A stretch of 64,000 nt of DNA from Zoogloea sp. (GCF_028689785.1 NZ_JAQVCN010000012.1:1-64000); one strand, 5' to 3'. Counted from the first letter of the stretch, positions 48,472-58,888 are shown. Numbers and translations are program-made. The notes: generated by a model from the sequence alone, not told the origin.

Positions 48472-50784
48472 TCACAGCTCGCCTCCGCTCAGGGCCTTGA
48501 GGATGGCCTCGGGGGTGGCGGGGGCGTCGAGCTGGGGCCGGGCGCCGGGGCCGAGGGCTGCGGCCACCGCATCGCGCAGGGCGAAGAACACCGAGAAGGC
48601 CAGCATCAGCGGCGGCTCGCCCACGGCCTTGGAGCGGTGGATGCTGTCTTCCACGTTGGTGTTGTCGAACAGCGCCACGCGGAAATCCCGGGGCAGGTCG
48701 GACACGGCGGGGATCTTGTAGGTGGAGGGGGCGTGGGTGGCGAGGCGGCCGTCGCTGGCATAGACCAGCTCCTCGGTGGTCAGCCAGCCCATACCCTGGA
48801 TGAAGCCGCCCTCGATCTGGCCGATGTCGATGGCCGGGTTGATGGAGCGGCCCGCGTCGTGAAGGATGTCCACCCGCAGCACCTTCGATTCGCCGGTGAG
48901 GGTGTCGATGGCCACCTCGCTCACCGAGGCGCCGTAGGCAAAGTAGAAGAAGGGCCGCCCCTGCATGGTGACGGGGTCGTAGTGGATCTTCGGGGTCTTG
49001 TAGAAGCCGGCGTCCCACAGCTGGATGCGCGCCCGGTAGGCGTCGGCCACCACTTCGCCAAAGGCGGCGTCGAAGCCCGGGGCGGTGACGCGGCCGTTGG
49101 CAAACCGCAGGGCTTCCTGGGGCGCGCCCAGGCGCTCGGCCACGAAGCCGGCGATGCGTGCGCGGATGGCCTGGCAGGCGGCCTGGGCGGCCTTGCCGTT
49201 GAGGTCGGTGCCGCTGGAGGCGGCGGTGGCCGAGGTGTTGGGCACCCGGCTGGTGTCGGTGGACGACAGGCGCACGTCCTCCACCGGCAGGCCGAATTCG
49301 TGGGCGACGATCTGGCGGATCTTGGTGTACAGGCCCTGGCCCATCTCGGTGCCGCCGTGGCTCACCAGCACGGTGCCGTCGTTGGACACATGCACCAGTG
49401 CCCCGGCCTGGTTGTAGAAGGTGGCGGTGAAGGAGATGCCGAACTTCACCGGGGTCAGGGCCAGCCCCTTCTTGATGACCGGGCTGGTGGCATTGAAGGT
49501 GTCGATGGCGGCGCGACGGGTGGCGTAGTCGCTGCTGGCGGCCAGCTGGGCCACCAGCGGGGCGATCACGTTGTCCTCCACCTGCATGCCGTAGTGGGTG
49601 ACATTGCGCTGCTTGCCGGCGCTGTCGCCGTAGAAGTTGGCCCGGCGCACGGCCAGGGCGTCGTGCCCCAGGTGGCGGGCGATGTCGTCCATCACCGACT
49701 CGATGGCGAACATGCCCTGGGGGCCGCCAAAGCCCCTGAAGGCGGTGTTGGAGACGGTGTGGGTGAGCCCGCGCAGGCTCAGGATGTCCACCGCATCCAG
49801 GTAGTAGGCGTTGTCGGCGTGGAAGATCGCCCTATCGTTCACCGGCCCGGACAGATCGGCCGAGAAGCCGCAGCGGGAGGCCAGCAGCAGCTTGAGGCCG
49901 AGCAGGCGGCCGGTGTCGTCGAAGCCCGCTTCGTACTCGATGTGGAAGTCGTGACGCTTGCCGGTGATGCGCATGTCGTCGTCCCGGTCCAGGCGCAGCT
50001 TGACGGCCTTGCCGCTGCGCACTGCCAGCACTGCGGCGATGCAGGCGATCTGCGCCGACTGGCTCTCTTTGCCGCCAAAGCCGCCGCCCATGCGCCGGCA
50101 TTCGGCGATCACCTGGTGCACCCGCCAGCCCAGGGCGTGGGCCACCATGTGCTGCATCTCGGTGGGGTGCTGGGTGGAGGTGAGCAGGCGCAGGCTGTGG
50201 TCTTCGCCGGGGATGGCGCAGGCGATCTGGCCTTCCAGGTAAAAGTGTTCCTGCCCGCCCAGGTTCACCGTGCCGCGCAGCCGGTGGGGGGCGGCGGCCA
50301 GGGCGGCGGGGGTGTCGCCGCGCTTCACCTCGACTGGCGGCAGTACCCAGGATTCGGCTTCGGCCGCGGCCTCGGCGGTGAGCAGGGCCGGCAGGGCTTC
50401 CACGTCCACCCGGGCCAGGCGCGCAGCGCGGCGGGCGGCGTCGTGGCTGTCGGCGGCCACGGCAAACAGGGGCTGGCCGTGGAAGAGGATCTCGCCGGCA
50501 CACAGGATTGGGTCGTCGTGCTTGACTGGCCCGCAGTCGCTGATGCCGGGGATGTCGGCGGCGACGATGACGTCACGCACGCCGGGGGCATTGCGCACGG
50601 CACTCAGGTCCAGCTTGAGCAGGCGGCCGTGGGCGATGGTGGACAGGCCCAAGGCGGCGTGCAGGGTGCCGGCCGGCACGGGGATGTCGTCCACGTAGGT
50701 GGCGCGGCCGGTAACGTGGAGGTGGGCGCTTTCGTGGGGCAGGCCGGCGCCGATGGCGGCTGTGGCGGTGTCCGGGGCGTTCAC
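48472..50784 (-). CDS. xdhB: Xanthine dehydrogenase molybdenum-binding subunit XdhB
   Basis: This 770-residue subunit holds the molybdopterin site. Motifs include ATYVDDIPVPAGTLHAALGL near the start, MGGGFGGKESQSAQI (~225), NTAFRGFGGPQGMFA (~345), VLVSHGGTEMGQGLYTK (~470) and the catalytic Glu in KAVGEPPLMLAFSVFFALRD (~735). The start is a GTG at 50784 overlapping the xdhA stop and preceded by GGAGG, giving the family length. It oxidises hypoxanthine and xanthine to urate. Confidence 0.94.
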   Translation of the reverse strand: MNAPDTATAAIGAGLPHESAHLHVTGRATYVDDIPVPAGTLHAALGLSTIAHGRLLKLDLSAVRNAPGVRDVIVAADIPGISDCGPVKHDDPILCAGEILFHGQPLFAVAADSHDAARRAARLARVDVEALPALLTAEAAAEAESWVLPPVEVKRGDTPAALAAAPHRLRGTVNLGGQEHFYLEGQIACAIPGEDHSLRLLTSTQHPTEMQHMVAHALGWRVHQVIAECRRMGGGFGGKESQSAQIACIAAVLAVRSGKAVKLRLDRDDDMRITGKRHDFHIEYEAGFDDTGRLLGLKLLLASRCGFSADLSGPVNDRAIFHADNAYYLDAVDILSLRGLTHTVSNTAFRGFGGPQGMFAIESVMDDIARHLGHDALAVRRANFYGDSAGKQRNVTHYGMQVEDNVIAPLVAQLAASSDYATRRAAIDTFNATSPVIKKGLALTPVKFGISFTATFYNQAGALVHVSNDGTVLVSHGGTEMGQGLYTKIRQIVAHEFGLPVEDVRLSSTDTSRVPNTSATAASSGTDLNGKAAQAACQAIRARIAGFVAERLGAPQEALRFANGRVTAPGFDAAFGEVVADAYRARIQLWDAGFYKTPKIHYDPVTMQGRPFFYFAYGASVSEVAIDTLTGESKVLRVDILHDAGRSINPAIDIGQIEGGFIQGMGWLTTEELVYASDGRLATHAPSTYKIPAVSDLPRDFRVALFDNTNVEDSIHRSKAVGEPPLMLAFSVFFALRDAVAAALGPGARPQLDAPATPEAILKALSGGEL

Positions 50785-52247
50785 AGGGCGTCCTCCAGGT
50801 CGGCGAGGCTGCGGGGGGCTGTGATGGCGCCGCCGCATTCCAGCCACAGGCGTTGCAACAGGCCAGCGGCCACCCGGCTGCGGTAGGCGGACGACGCCCG
50901 CATGTCGGAGAGGGGCGTGTATTCGTGGGCCAGCACTTCGGCGGCGGCCGTCACCGTGGCCTCATTCCATGGCCGGGTGAGCAGGAAGGCCTCGGTGGCG
51001 CGGGCCCGCAGCGGGGTGGCGGCCATGCCGCCGAAGGCGATGCGGGCACCACTGATGTGGCCGTCGCTCACGTCCACGATGAAGGCACCGCACACCGCCG
51101 AGATGTCCTGATCCTCGCGTTTGGAGACCTTCCAGGTGCGGAAGTGACGATGGGCGGGTTGCGGTGGCAGTTGCAGCCCGAGCACGAACTCACCGGCCTC
51201 CAGGGCCGTCTTCTGGTAGGCGAGGTAGAAGTCCTCCAGGGGCATGCGGCGCAGGCGCTCGCCCTGTTGCAGCAGGATCTCGCAGCCCATGGCGATGAGG
51301 CCGGGCATGGCATCGCCGATGGGCGAGCCGTTGGCCACATTGCCGCCCAGGGTGCCGGCGTTGCGCACGGGCAGGGAGGCGAAGCGGCGGGCCAGCCCGG
51401 CCCAGGCGGGGGCGAAGGTGGTGAGGGCCGCGAAGGCGTCGGTGAGGCTGGCGCCGGCGCCGATGAACAGCCCGGCCGCGTCGCTGCGGATGGCTTTCAG
51501 CGCCTCCACAGCGCCCAGGTAGATCAGGTCGCCCGGGTCTTTCAGCTGCTTGGTGACCCACAGGCCCACGTCGGTGCAGCCGGCCAGCAGGCGCGCGTCG
51601 GGGGCGGCCAGCCGGGCCGCGGCGAGGGCCGGCAGGTTGTTGGGGGCGCTGAAGCGGCGTCCCGCGCCGACATACTCCAGGGCCGGCAGGGCGGCCAGCT
51701 CGTCCAGGGCGGCGAGCACCGCGCCCCGATCCACACCTATCCGCGGCGGGGCGTAGGCCAGAGGCACGGCGTCCACGATGGGCCGGTAGCCGGTGCATCG
51801 GCACAGGTTGCCCGACAGGCTGTCACACACGGTGTTGCGCGACGGGCATTCCGGGTGGTTCTCATACAGCGCGAACAGGGACATGGTGAAGCCCGGCGTG
51901 CAGAAGCCGCACTGGGAGGCGTGGCGGTCCACCAGGGCCTGTTGTACCGGATGCAGCCGTCCGGTCATGCCCAGGCTGTCCAGGTCCTCAACGGTGAACA
52001 GCGCCTTGCCGTCCAGGCTGGGCACGAACTGGATGCAGGCATTCACGGCCCGCAGGCGGAGCTGGCCGTCCACCCTTTCCCCGAGGACGACGGTGCAGGC
52101 GCCGCAGTCGCCCTCCGCGCAGCCTTCCTTGGTGCCGCAGGCGTGGGCATCCTCGCGCAGGTACTGGAGCACCGTACGGGTCGGCGCCACGCCGTCGAGC
52201 TGCCGGATCGCGCCGCGGAAGTAGAAGTGAATGGGACGATGGCTCAT
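50781..52247 (-). CDS. xdhA: Xanthine dehydrogenase FeS/FAD subunit XdhA
   Basis: The 488-residue protein has a plant-type 2Fe-2S domain (CGTKEGCAEGDCGACTVV), a second 2Fe-2S helical domain (CGFCTPGFTMS and LCRCTGYRP), and an FAD-binding domain (residues ~190-360, LLAGCTDVGLWVTKQLKDPG; NAGTLGGNVANGSPIGD). A CO-dehydrogenase flavoprotein C-terminal domain ends the protein. It passes electrons from the Mo site to NAD. It is the first gene of the minus-strand xdhABC-transporter operon; its own ribosome binding site is weak. Confidence 0.94.
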   Translation of the reverse strand: MSHRPIHFYFRGAIRQLDGVAPTRTVLQYLREDAHACGTKEGCAEGDCGACTVVLGERVDGQLRLRAVNACIQFVPSLDGKALFTVEDLDSLGMTGRLHPVQQALVDRHASQCGFCTPGFTMSLFALYENHPECPSRNTVCDSLSGNLCRCTGYRPIVDAVPLAYAPPRIGVDRGAVLAALDELAALPALEYVGAGRRFSAPNNLPALAAARLAAPDARLLAGCTDVGLWVTKQLKDPGDLIYLGAVEALKAIRSDAAGLFIGAGASLTDAFAALTTFAPAWAGLARRFASLPVRNAGTLGGNVANGSPIGDAMPGLIAMGCEILLQQGERLRRMPLEDFYLAYQKTALEAGEFVLGLQLPPQPAHRHFRTWKVSKREDQDISAVCGAFIVDVSDGHISGARIAFGGMAATPLRARATEAFLLTRPWNEATVTAAAEVLAHEYTPLSDMRASSAYRSRVAAGLLQRLWLECGGAITAPRSLADLEDAL

Positions 52248-52349
52248 GGTTCGGGCTCGTTGCAGCCGGCGTGTCGGTATGGTTTCAAGTTAACACATGG
52301 TTTGGACTCCTGCTGCCGGTGGCGCCGTATACGGGATATGGGAAAAGTC

Positions 52350-53720
52350 TTATGAGCGTGGGGCGATCAGGCCGGGCGATACCGAGATGCCGCAACCCGT
52401 CCTGGCCACGACCTCCTCCACCGATACGCCGGGGTGCAGTTCGCTCAGGGTCAGGCCCCGCTCGGCATCGACGGTGAACACGCACAGGTCGGTGATGATC
52501 ATGTCCACGACGCCCTTCCCCGTGAGGGGCAGCGTGCATTGGGGGAGGATCTTGGGTGTCCCGTCCTTTGCCGTGTGCTCCATCAGGACGATCACGCGCC
52601 CGACGCCGGAGACCAGGTCCATGGCCCCGCCCGGGCCCTTGACCATCCTGCCCGGCACCATCCAGTTGGCCAGGTCGCCACTGGCCGACACTTCGAGGCC
52701 GCCGAGGATGGAGAGGTCCACGTGGCCGCCACGGATCATCGCAAACGAGTCGGCGCTGGAGAAGAAGCTGCTGCCGGGCAGGCTGGTGATGGTCTGTTTG
52801 CCGGCGTTGATGAGGTCGGGGTCGATCTCGCTGGCGGGTGGGAAGGGGCCGATACCGAGCAGCCCGTTTTCCGATTGCAGGGTGACGTGGATGCCTTCGG
52901 GAATGTGGTTGGCGACCAGCGTCGGAATGCCGATCCCGAGGTTGACGTAATAGCCGTTGCGCAATTCCTGGGCGGCCCGCCGGGCCATGACGTCGCGTAC
53001 CGGGTCGTGCTTGCCGGGGGCGGCGGCACCCGCGGTGGTACGGAATTCGATGCGTTTCTGGTAGCCGCAACCCTGGATGATCCGGTCCACGTAAATGCCG
53101 GGCGTATGGATCTGGTCGGGGTCAAGCTCGCCCGGTGCGACCAGCTCCTCGACCTCGGCGACGGTCACGCAGCCGCAGGTGGCGACCATCGGGTTGAAGT
53201 TGCGTGCCGTCTTGCGGAAAACCAAATTGCCGGCATGGTCGCCCTTCCAGGCCTTGACGATGGCGAGGTCGGCGCGGATGGCTGGCTCCAGCACATAGTC
53301 CTGGCCGTCGAAGCAGCGGCTTTCCTTGCCTTCGGCGAGGCGGGTGCCGAAGGCCGTGCGGGTGTAGAAACCCGGGATGCCGGCCCCGCCGGCCCGCAGC
53401 CTTTCGGCCAGGGTACCCTGGGGTACCAGTTCCAGCTCCAGTTCGCCGGCCAGGACCTGGCGTTCGAACTCCTTGTTCTCGCCCACGTAGGAGGCGACGA
53501 CCTTCTTGACTTGCCGTGTCTTGAGCAGCGGGCCCATGCCGAAATCGTCCACCCCCGCGTTGTTGCCGATGATGGTCAGGTCTCGGGTGCCGGCGTGCAG
53601 GAGTGCGGCGATGAGGTTCTCCGGGATGCCGCACAGGCCGAAGCCGCCGGCGGCGATGGTCATGCCGTCGAAGAGGAGGCCGTCGAGGGCGGCGTCACTC
53701 GTTGGGAATACCTTGTTCAT
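52350..53720 (-). CDS. Fused 3-oxoacid CoA-transferase (subunits A and B in one chain)
   Basis: This 456-residue protein joins the two subunits that most bacteria encode separately. Residues ~1-225 are the A part ([53 protein letters not shown]). Residues ~235-456 are the B part ([20 protein letters not shown], with the catalytic Glu in [14 protein letters not shown] and [20 protein letters not shown]). It would move CoA from succinyl-CoA to acetoacetate. Directly downstream of acxC, it completes acetone assimilation by activating the carboxylase product. The joined form resembles mammalian SCOT. Confidence 0.92.
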   Translation of the reverse strand: MNKVFPTSDAALDGLLFDGMTIAAGGFGLCGIPENLIAALLHAGTRDLTIIGNNAGVDDFGMGPLLKTRQVKKVVASYVGENKEFERQVLAGELELELVPQGTLAERLRAGGAGIPGFYTRTAFGTRLAEGKESRCFDGQDYVLEPAIRADLAIVKAWKGDHAGNLVFRKTARNFNPMVATCGCVTVAEVEELVAPGELDPDQIHTPGIYVDRIIQGCGYQKRIEFRTTAGAAAPGKHDPVRDVMARRAAQELRNGYYVNLGIGIPTLVANHIPEGIHVTLQSENGLLGIGPFPPASEIDPDLINAGKQTITSLPGSSFFSSADSFAMIRGGHVDLSILGGLEVSASGDLANWMVPGRMVKGPGGAMDLVSGVGRVIVLMEHTAKDGTPKILPQCTLPLTGKGVVDMIITDLCVFTVDAERGLTLSELHPGVSVEEVVARTGCGISVSPGLIAPRS

Positions 53721-53807
53721 TGGGTGCAGTCCCCGATGTGCTGTTGGATGGGGGCCCGGTGGAGCGGCGACTGGGCGCCGCCGCTCCGGTTCAGGCCTGG
53801 GCCGGCC

Positions 53808-54311
53808 TCAGTCGGCGCGCTCGGGCACCGGGAGGTGCACCCATTCCTTGTAGAAGGCTTCGATGTCCGGCTCGAAGTCATGGATCACCGGGTACCACGG
53901 GGTCGGTGCCTCGACGTCGTGCAGGGTGCCGCAGGTGGGGCAGTAGTACTCCCGGTAGACCTGCCACTGGGTGTCCGGAGCCATCAGCTTGGGATAGACC
54001 TCGGTCATGGCTTCTTCGGTGTCGCGCACGTAGATGGAGGCGTGCAGCTTCCAGTTCTCCCGGTAGTCGCAGAACTCGTGGCCGCAGTCGCACTTGATGA
54101 TCCACTGCTTGGTGGTGGCCGACTGCACGATGTACATGTGCGGGGCCAGGGGCAGGACGATGCGGTCCTTGAAGCTGACCTTGGCCTGCAGGGCAGCCAG
54201 GTATTGCTCGAAGCGGCTCTGGTCTTTGGGCATGGACAGCATGCGGAAGGTGGTTTCCCAGTCCAGCGTGCCCTCGACCAGATGGCTGACCTGTTCATTC
54301 GTGTATGACAT
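53808..54311 (-). CDS. acxC: Acetone carboxylase gamma subunit
   Basis: The 167-residue protein matches the small acetone carboxylase subunit. It starts MSYTNEQVSHLVEGTLDWET and has the Cys pairs CDCGHEFCDY (~92-101) and YYCPTCGTLHDVEAPTPWYP (~137-155), with HDFEPDIEAFYKEWV near the end. Four or more Cys suggest a metal or structural site. It forms an alpha2-beta2-gamma2 complex with the two large subunits upstream. Length equals the Xanthobacter protein (168). Confidence 0.93.
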   Translation of the reverse strand: MSYTNEQVSHLVEGTLDWETTFRMLSMPKDQSRFEQYLAALQAKVSFKDRIVLPLAPHMYIVQSATTKQWIIKCDCGHEFCDYRENWKLHASIYVRDTEEAMTEVYPKLMAPDTQWQVYREYYCPTCGTLHDVEAPTPWYPVIHDFEPDIEAFYKEWVHLPVPERAD

Positions 54312-54350
54312 TGCGTGCTCCTTGATTCGGGGTGTTGGTGGGGCGGGCGG

Positions 54351-56675
54351 TCATTCTTCGACCTGAACGACAGTGGTGACGTCGGGCATCAGCGAGAGGT
54401 CCATGCGGTGCTTGGCGCCGTAGGTCGGCACGCCCAGCTCTTCCTCCCGCACCAGCCAGTCGGCCGGCAGGTTCCAGAAGTCCTTGAACTGCTTGGTGAA
54501 CTTCTCGGACAGGGCAAAGCTGGTGGCGAACATGTGCTGCACCTGCACGGCGGCGTGCTTGTTGAGGATGCGTTCGCGCTCTTCCTTCATCCACTCGCGG
54601 GTCGGCAGGGCGCGGGCCAGGCGTTCCTTGCGGATCTCGGCACGGCGGGCCTGGGTGCGGGCCGGATCGACCGTGAACACGCCCTTGGCGTCCTGGGAGA
54701 ACACCGCGCCATAGACCTTCTGGGCGTACTCGGGCAGCAGGAACTTCTGGTTGAGGTCGTTCTCGATGGCCTTCGGCTCCCGGTCGATGGGGTCGCCAAA
54801 GCCGGGGCCGCCGCGCAGGTAGTTGAGGTAGAGGTCGTGGTTGTCGTAGCAGTCTTCTGTGGTGATGCACTGCTTGTCGCGCTTGACCACGGCGGTGGCG
54901 TCCAGGTGGCGCTCGTAGTCCGGGCGGGACGGGTCGAGGTCGCCGCCCAGGGGCAGGGAATCGCCGATGGCGATGCGCTCCTTGAGACCGGTCTTGTGGG
55001 CTTCGAAGCGGTAGCCGGTGGCCGAGGGGTAGCCGCCCATCATGCCCCAGTCACTGTTCATGAAGCCGTTGCCCATGAAGAACATGGTCCAGTCCTGGGC
55101 GTTCCACACCATGCGCAGGGTCTCGAAGCCGCAGCCGCCCCGGTACTTGCCGTAGCCGCCGGAGTTGGCCTTGACGTTGCGGCCGAGGTAGAGCAGCGGC
55201 TCGGCCATCTCCCAGATCTCGATGTCGCCCATGTCGCCTTCGGGGTTCCAGATGGCGGCGGCGTGGTTGAGGCCGTCCTTGACGGCGCAGGCACCGGTGC
55301 CGCAGGAGCTGGCCTCGAAGCTGTTCACCGCGTGGATCTCGCCGTCCTGGTTGATGCCGCCGCCCTGCAGCCAGTTGGAGGTGTTGGCGTTGCCGGCGTT
55401 GACCTCCTCCAGGTAGCCGCGGCTGAAGTAGGACTGGCCGAGGCCGCGCCACAGGGCGGACCAGCCGGAGACCAGGAAGTGCCAGGCATAGGCGTGGCCG
55501 GTGCGACGGTCGTCCGGGTTGCACCAGGTGCCCTTGGGCAGGCGGAACTCGGTGGCGTAGTAGGCGCCGTCGTTGATGCGCTGGGTGGGGACCAGGGTCT
55601 GGCACATCATCACCCAGATGCCCGAGGTGAAGGCCACCTGGTGGGCGTTGAAGGTGTGCCAGCCCCAGCGGCTGGCGCCCTCGAAGTCGAGCCGCCACTT
55701 GCCGTCGGGCTTGATGGTCATCTCGCAGGGCGAGTGCATGATCGAGTCGAGCTTGGCGAAGGCGTTGGAGACCTGCACGTCGTCGTGCTTGTAGGGCACA
55801 TCGACGAAGGACACCTTGCGGTACTTGCCGGGCAGGGTCATGGCCTTGATGCGGCTCATCAGGCCGCGGCGGCCTTCCTCGATGACCTCGTGGGAGAACT
55901 TCATGTAGGCGTCGAGGCCGTCGGCGCGGATCACGTCCTCCACCAGCTCGCGGATCATGTGGCAGCCGGCGATGCGGGTCTTCTCGTCGAGAATCCAGTA
56001 CTTGGGGGTGCGGACCGAGCGCTGGGATTCGTGCAGCCAGTCGCGCAGGGGCTCGTCATTCACGCCGGTCTTGCGGCAGGTGATCATGTAGCCGTCGCCG
56101 AAGCGCTGGGTCTGGCCGGTGGACATGGAGCCCGGGGTCACCGAGCCGGTGTCGATGACGTGGGTGACGCCGCCGACCCAGCCGATCAACTTGCCTTCCC
56201 AGAAGATCGGCACGATGGTGGCGATGTCGCAGGGGTGGACGTTGCCGATGGCGCAGTCGTTGGTGGTGAACATGTCACCGGGGTTGATCGTCGGGTTGGC
56301 CTCCCAGTTGTTCTCGATCATGTACTTGATCGCCGCGCCCATGGTGCCGACGTGGATGATGATGCCGGTGGAGGTCAGGACGCAGTCGCCGGCGGCGTTG
56401 TAGAGGGTGAAGCAGAGTTCGCCCTCCTGCTCGACGATGGGGCTGGCGGCGATTTTCTTGGCGGTTTCACGGGCATGCACCAGGCCGCCGCGCAGCTTGG
56501 AGAAGAGCTTTTCGTAGCCGATCGGGTCGCTGTCGCGCAGCTCCAGTTTCTCCAGCCCGTTGTAGTAGCCGCTCGCCTGGGTGCGCTCGATGATGGCGTC
56601 GCGGTGCTGCTTGAGGGTCAGGCCGCTGGACAGCAGGTTACCGACGCCGATTTCCTTGTTGCTCATCATGTTCAT
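54351..56675 (-). CDS. acxB: Acetone carboxylase alpha subunit
   Basis: The 774-residue subunit belongs to the hydantoinase B/oxoprolinase family and carries the metal site of the enzyme. Conserved stretches include GLVHARETAKKIAASPIVEQ, PGDMFTTNDCAIGNVHPCDI (~130), GSMSTGQTQRFGDGYMITC, EASSCGTGACAVKDGLNHAA and GGCGFETLRMVWN. The ATG at 56675 follows GAGGAG and overlaps nothing; the gap to acxA is 11 bp. Together with AcxA it carboxylates acetone with bicarbonate and ATP to acetoacetate. Confidence 0.95.
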   Translation of the reverse strand: MNMMSNKEIGVGNLLSSGLTLKQHRDAIIERTQASGYYNGLEKLELRDSDPIGYEKLFSKLRGGLVHARETAKKIAASPIVEQEGELCFTLYNAAGDCVLTSTGIIIHVGTMGAAIKYMIENNWEANPTINPGDMFTTNDCAIGNVHPCDIATIVPIFWEGKLIGWVGGVTHVIDTGSVTPGSMSTGQTQRFGDGYMITCRKTGVNDEPLRDWLHESQRSVRTPKYWILDEKTRIAGCHMIRELVEDVIRADGLDAYMKFSHEVIEEGRRGLMSRIKAMTLPGKYRKVSFVDVPYKHDDVQVSNAFAKLDSIMHSPCEMTIKPDGKWRLDFEGASRWGWHTFNAHQVAFTSGIWVMMCQTLVPTQRINDGAYYATEFRLPKGTWCNPDDRRTGHAYAWHFLVSGWSALWRGLGQSYFSRGYLEEVNAGNANTSNWLQGGGINQDGEIHAVNSFEASSCGTGACAVKDGLNHAAAIWNPEGDMGDIEIWEMAEPLLYLGRNVKANSGGYGKYRGGCGFETLRMVWNAQDWTMFFMGNGFMNSDWGMMGGYPSATGYRFEAHKTGLKERIAIGDSLPLGGDLDPSRPDYERHLDATAVVKRDKQCITTEDCYDNHDLYLNYLRGGPGFGDPIDREPKAIENDLNQKFLLPEYAQKVYGAVFSQDAKGVFTVDPARTQARRAEIRKERLARALPTREWMKEERERILNKHAAVQVQHMFATSFALSEKFTKQFKDFWNLPADWLVREEELGVPTYGAKHRMDLSLMPDVTTVVQVEE

Positions 56676-56686
56676 GATTGGTCTCC

Positions 56687-58834
56687 TCACTTCACTTCTT
56701 TGAGATGGAACAGGCGGTGCTTGTCGATGGTGGTTTCAAAGCCATCGGGCACGACGAAGGTGGTGGCATCGGATTCGATGATGGCGGGGCCGGTGATGTG
56801 GTTGCCGGCTTTCAGCGCTTCCATCTTCCACAGGGTGGCTTCGACCCACTGCTTGTGGCGGTAGAAGGGACGGGTGCCGAGGAAGGCCTCTTGTGGTGGC
56901 GTCGGGCCGGCGTCCGGGTCTTCGGGCAGCACCGGCTTCTGGGTCACGACCATGCCGCGCAGGATGGCGCCAGTGATCGAGAAGCCCAGCTCCGGCGAAC
57001 GGGCGGAGCTGGCATACACGCGGCCGTAGGTGGTCTCGAAGCTGTCGACGATCTTGTCCCAGTCGGCGGCGGTGCCCGCGCTGCTCACCGGGGAGACGAT
57101 CTCCAGGTCGTTGAGCTGGCCCATGTACTGCATCTTGTAGCCGGGGATCAGCAGCACATCCTCGGCCTTGAAGCCGTTATTGACGAACTCGTCGATGACC
57201 TTGACCGCCAGCTCCTCCCACGCGGCCTGCAGGGTGGTGCAGGCCGCGGCCTTCTGGGCGTCGGGGGCGAACTGGGCGACGCCCAGGTCCACCGACTTGT
57301 CGTAGCGGTACTCGAAATCGGCGCAGGCGCAGCCGAAGGCCGAGAAGCCCGCAGCCCAGGCAGGCACCACCACGTCCTTGAAGCCGACGCCTTCGGTGTA
57401 ACCGTAGGTGTGTACCGGGCCGGCGCCGCCGTAGGAGAAGCAGGTGAACTCGGCGGGGTTGTAGCCCTTGGCGCTGATGTTGGCGCGCAGGTATTCCGAC
57501 AGGGTCAGGTCGAGCAGTTCGATGACGCCGGCTGCGGCGTCTTCCACCGACAGGCCCAGCGGGTCGGCGATCTGCACCTTGATGTGGTCGCGGGCGCGCT
57601 GTACGTCCAGCTTGATGGCGCCACCCAGGAAATTGTTGGGGTTGAGGTAGCCCAGCACCACGTGGCAGTCGGACACCGACACCGTGTCCAGCCCGCTCTC
57701 CGGCCAGCAGGTGCCGACCCGGTAGCCGGCGGAGTCGGGGCCGAGCTTGATCGACTTGCTGTAGGGGTCGAGGCGCACGAAGCTGCCCGCGCCGGCACCC
57801 ACCGAATCCATCGCCACCAGGGGCAGGGACAGCACCAGGCGGGCCATGTCGGGGTCGGACTTGATGGCGAAGCTGCCCTTGGTGATCAGGGCCACGTCGA
57901 AGCTGGTGCCGCCGATGTCCGAGCAGGCGATGTTCTCGTCGCCCAGATATTCACCCAGCAGCTTGGAGCCGATCACGCCGCCGATGGGGCCGGAGACGAT
58001 GGTGCGGGCCAGCTCCTTGGCCTTCCAGCTGATGGTGCCGCCGTGGGTGGCCATGACCCGCAGGTCGAACTTGGCGCCGTGCTTCTTGAAGCGGTCGCTG
58101 ACCTTCTTCAGGGTCTGGCGGGAGGGTTCGGCGCCGTAGGCCTCCAGGATGGTGGTGTTCATCCGGTGGCTTTCCTTGCGCGAGGGGTAGTAGTCCACCG
58201 ACGCGAACACCGGGATGTCGGACTTCAAGCGCTTCAGCTCCTCCCGCACGACGTCCCGGGCGCGCTGCTCGCTGGCTTCGTTCTTGTGGGACTGCAGCAG
58301 GCAGATCACGATGGCCTGGGAGCCGGCTTCGACCAGCTCGCGGGTGGCCTGGCGTACCTCGTCCTCACGCAGGGGGATCACGATGCGTCCCTGCACGTCG
58401 GTGCGTTCGGTGACGCCGCGGGTGCGCGACACCGGCACCAGCGGCTCGTCGTAGCGGTGGGTGTTGAGGTGGATGCGGTCTTCCAGGGCGTAGCCCAGGT
58501 AGCTCTGCAGGGCGCGGCCCATGGAGTGGAGCTGTTCGAAGCCGCGGTTGCAGATCAGGCCGACGTCGAGGCCCTTGCGCATGAGAATGCGGTTGAGCAT
58601 GGCCGTTCCGGAATAGACGCAGGTGACCAGTTCCGGGTAGACCTCATCCACCTCGCGGCCCCAGTGGGTGAGGGCATCCACCGACGAGTTGTAGATGGCG
58701 AGGGATTCGTCGCCCGGATTGCTTTGCGCCTTGCCGACCACGAAGCGCCCATCGGCGCGGACGAAGAAGGTGTCGGTCATCGTGCCGCCGGCATCGATTC
58801 CCATCACCTGTACGTTTGACTGCTGGCTTTCCAT
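56687..58834 (-). CDS. acxA: Acetone carboxylase beta subunit
   Basis: This 715-residue subunit is of the hydantoinase A/acetophenone carboxylase type with the ATPase-fold motifs VMGIDAGGTMTDTFFVR (~10-26) and ACSDIGGTSFDVALI (~308). Also seen are VYSGTAMLNRILMRKGLDVG, RVMATHGGTISWKAKEL and SYGGAGPVHTYGYTEGVGFK. It phosphorylates the substrate and bicarbonate. It is the first gene of the acxABC-CoA transferase operon, with a sigma-54 promoter 55 bp upstream of the start. AGGAGGCAAAC precedes the ATG. Confidence 0.95.
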   Translation of the reverse strand: MESQQSNVQVMGIDAGGTMTDTFFVRADGRFVVGKAQSNPGDESLAIYNSSVDALTHWGREVDEVYPELVTCVYSGTAMLNRILMRKGLDVGLICNRGFEQLHSMGRALQSYLGYALEDRIHLNTHRYDEPLVPVSRTRGVTERTDVQGRIVIPLREDEVRQATRELVEAGSQAIVICLLQSHKNEASEQRARDVVREELKRLKSDIPVFASVDYYPSRKESHRMNTTILEAYGAEPSRQTLKKVSDRFKKHGAKFDLRVMATHGGTISWKAKELARTIVSGPIGGVIGSKLLGEYLGDENIACSDIGGTSFDVALITKGSFAIKSDPDMARLVLSLPLVAMDSVGAGAGSFVRLDPYSKSIKLGPDSAGYRVGTCWPESGLDTVSVSDCHVVLGYLNPNNFLGGAIKLDVQRARDHIKVQIADPLGLSVEDAAAGVIELLDLTLSEYLRANISAKGYNPAEFTCFSYGGAGPVHTYGYTEGVGFKDVVVPAWAAGFSAFGCACADFEYRYDKSVDLGVAQFAPDAQKAAACTTLQAAWEELAVKVIDEFVNNGFKAEDVLLIPGYKMQYMGQLNDLEIVSPVSSAGTAADWDKIVDSFETTYGRVYASSARSPELGFSITGAILRGMVVTQKPVLPEDPDAGPTPPQEAFLGTRPFYRHKQWVEATLWKMEALKAGNHITGPAIIESDATTFVVPDGFETTIDKHRLFHLKEVK

Positions 58835-58888
58835 GTTTGCCTCCTGTCATTGGTGTGTTGTGGTGAGTGAGCCCACACAGACCTCATG

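Noticed and set aside
48400-50886. 828-codon + strand frame across xdhB
   Set aside because: Antisense shadow of the xanthine dehydrogenase large subunit.
54315-58819. Two >700-codon + strand frames across acxB and acxA
   Set aside because: Both mirror the well-conserved acetone carboxylase subunits; composition is typical of GC-driven antisense frames.
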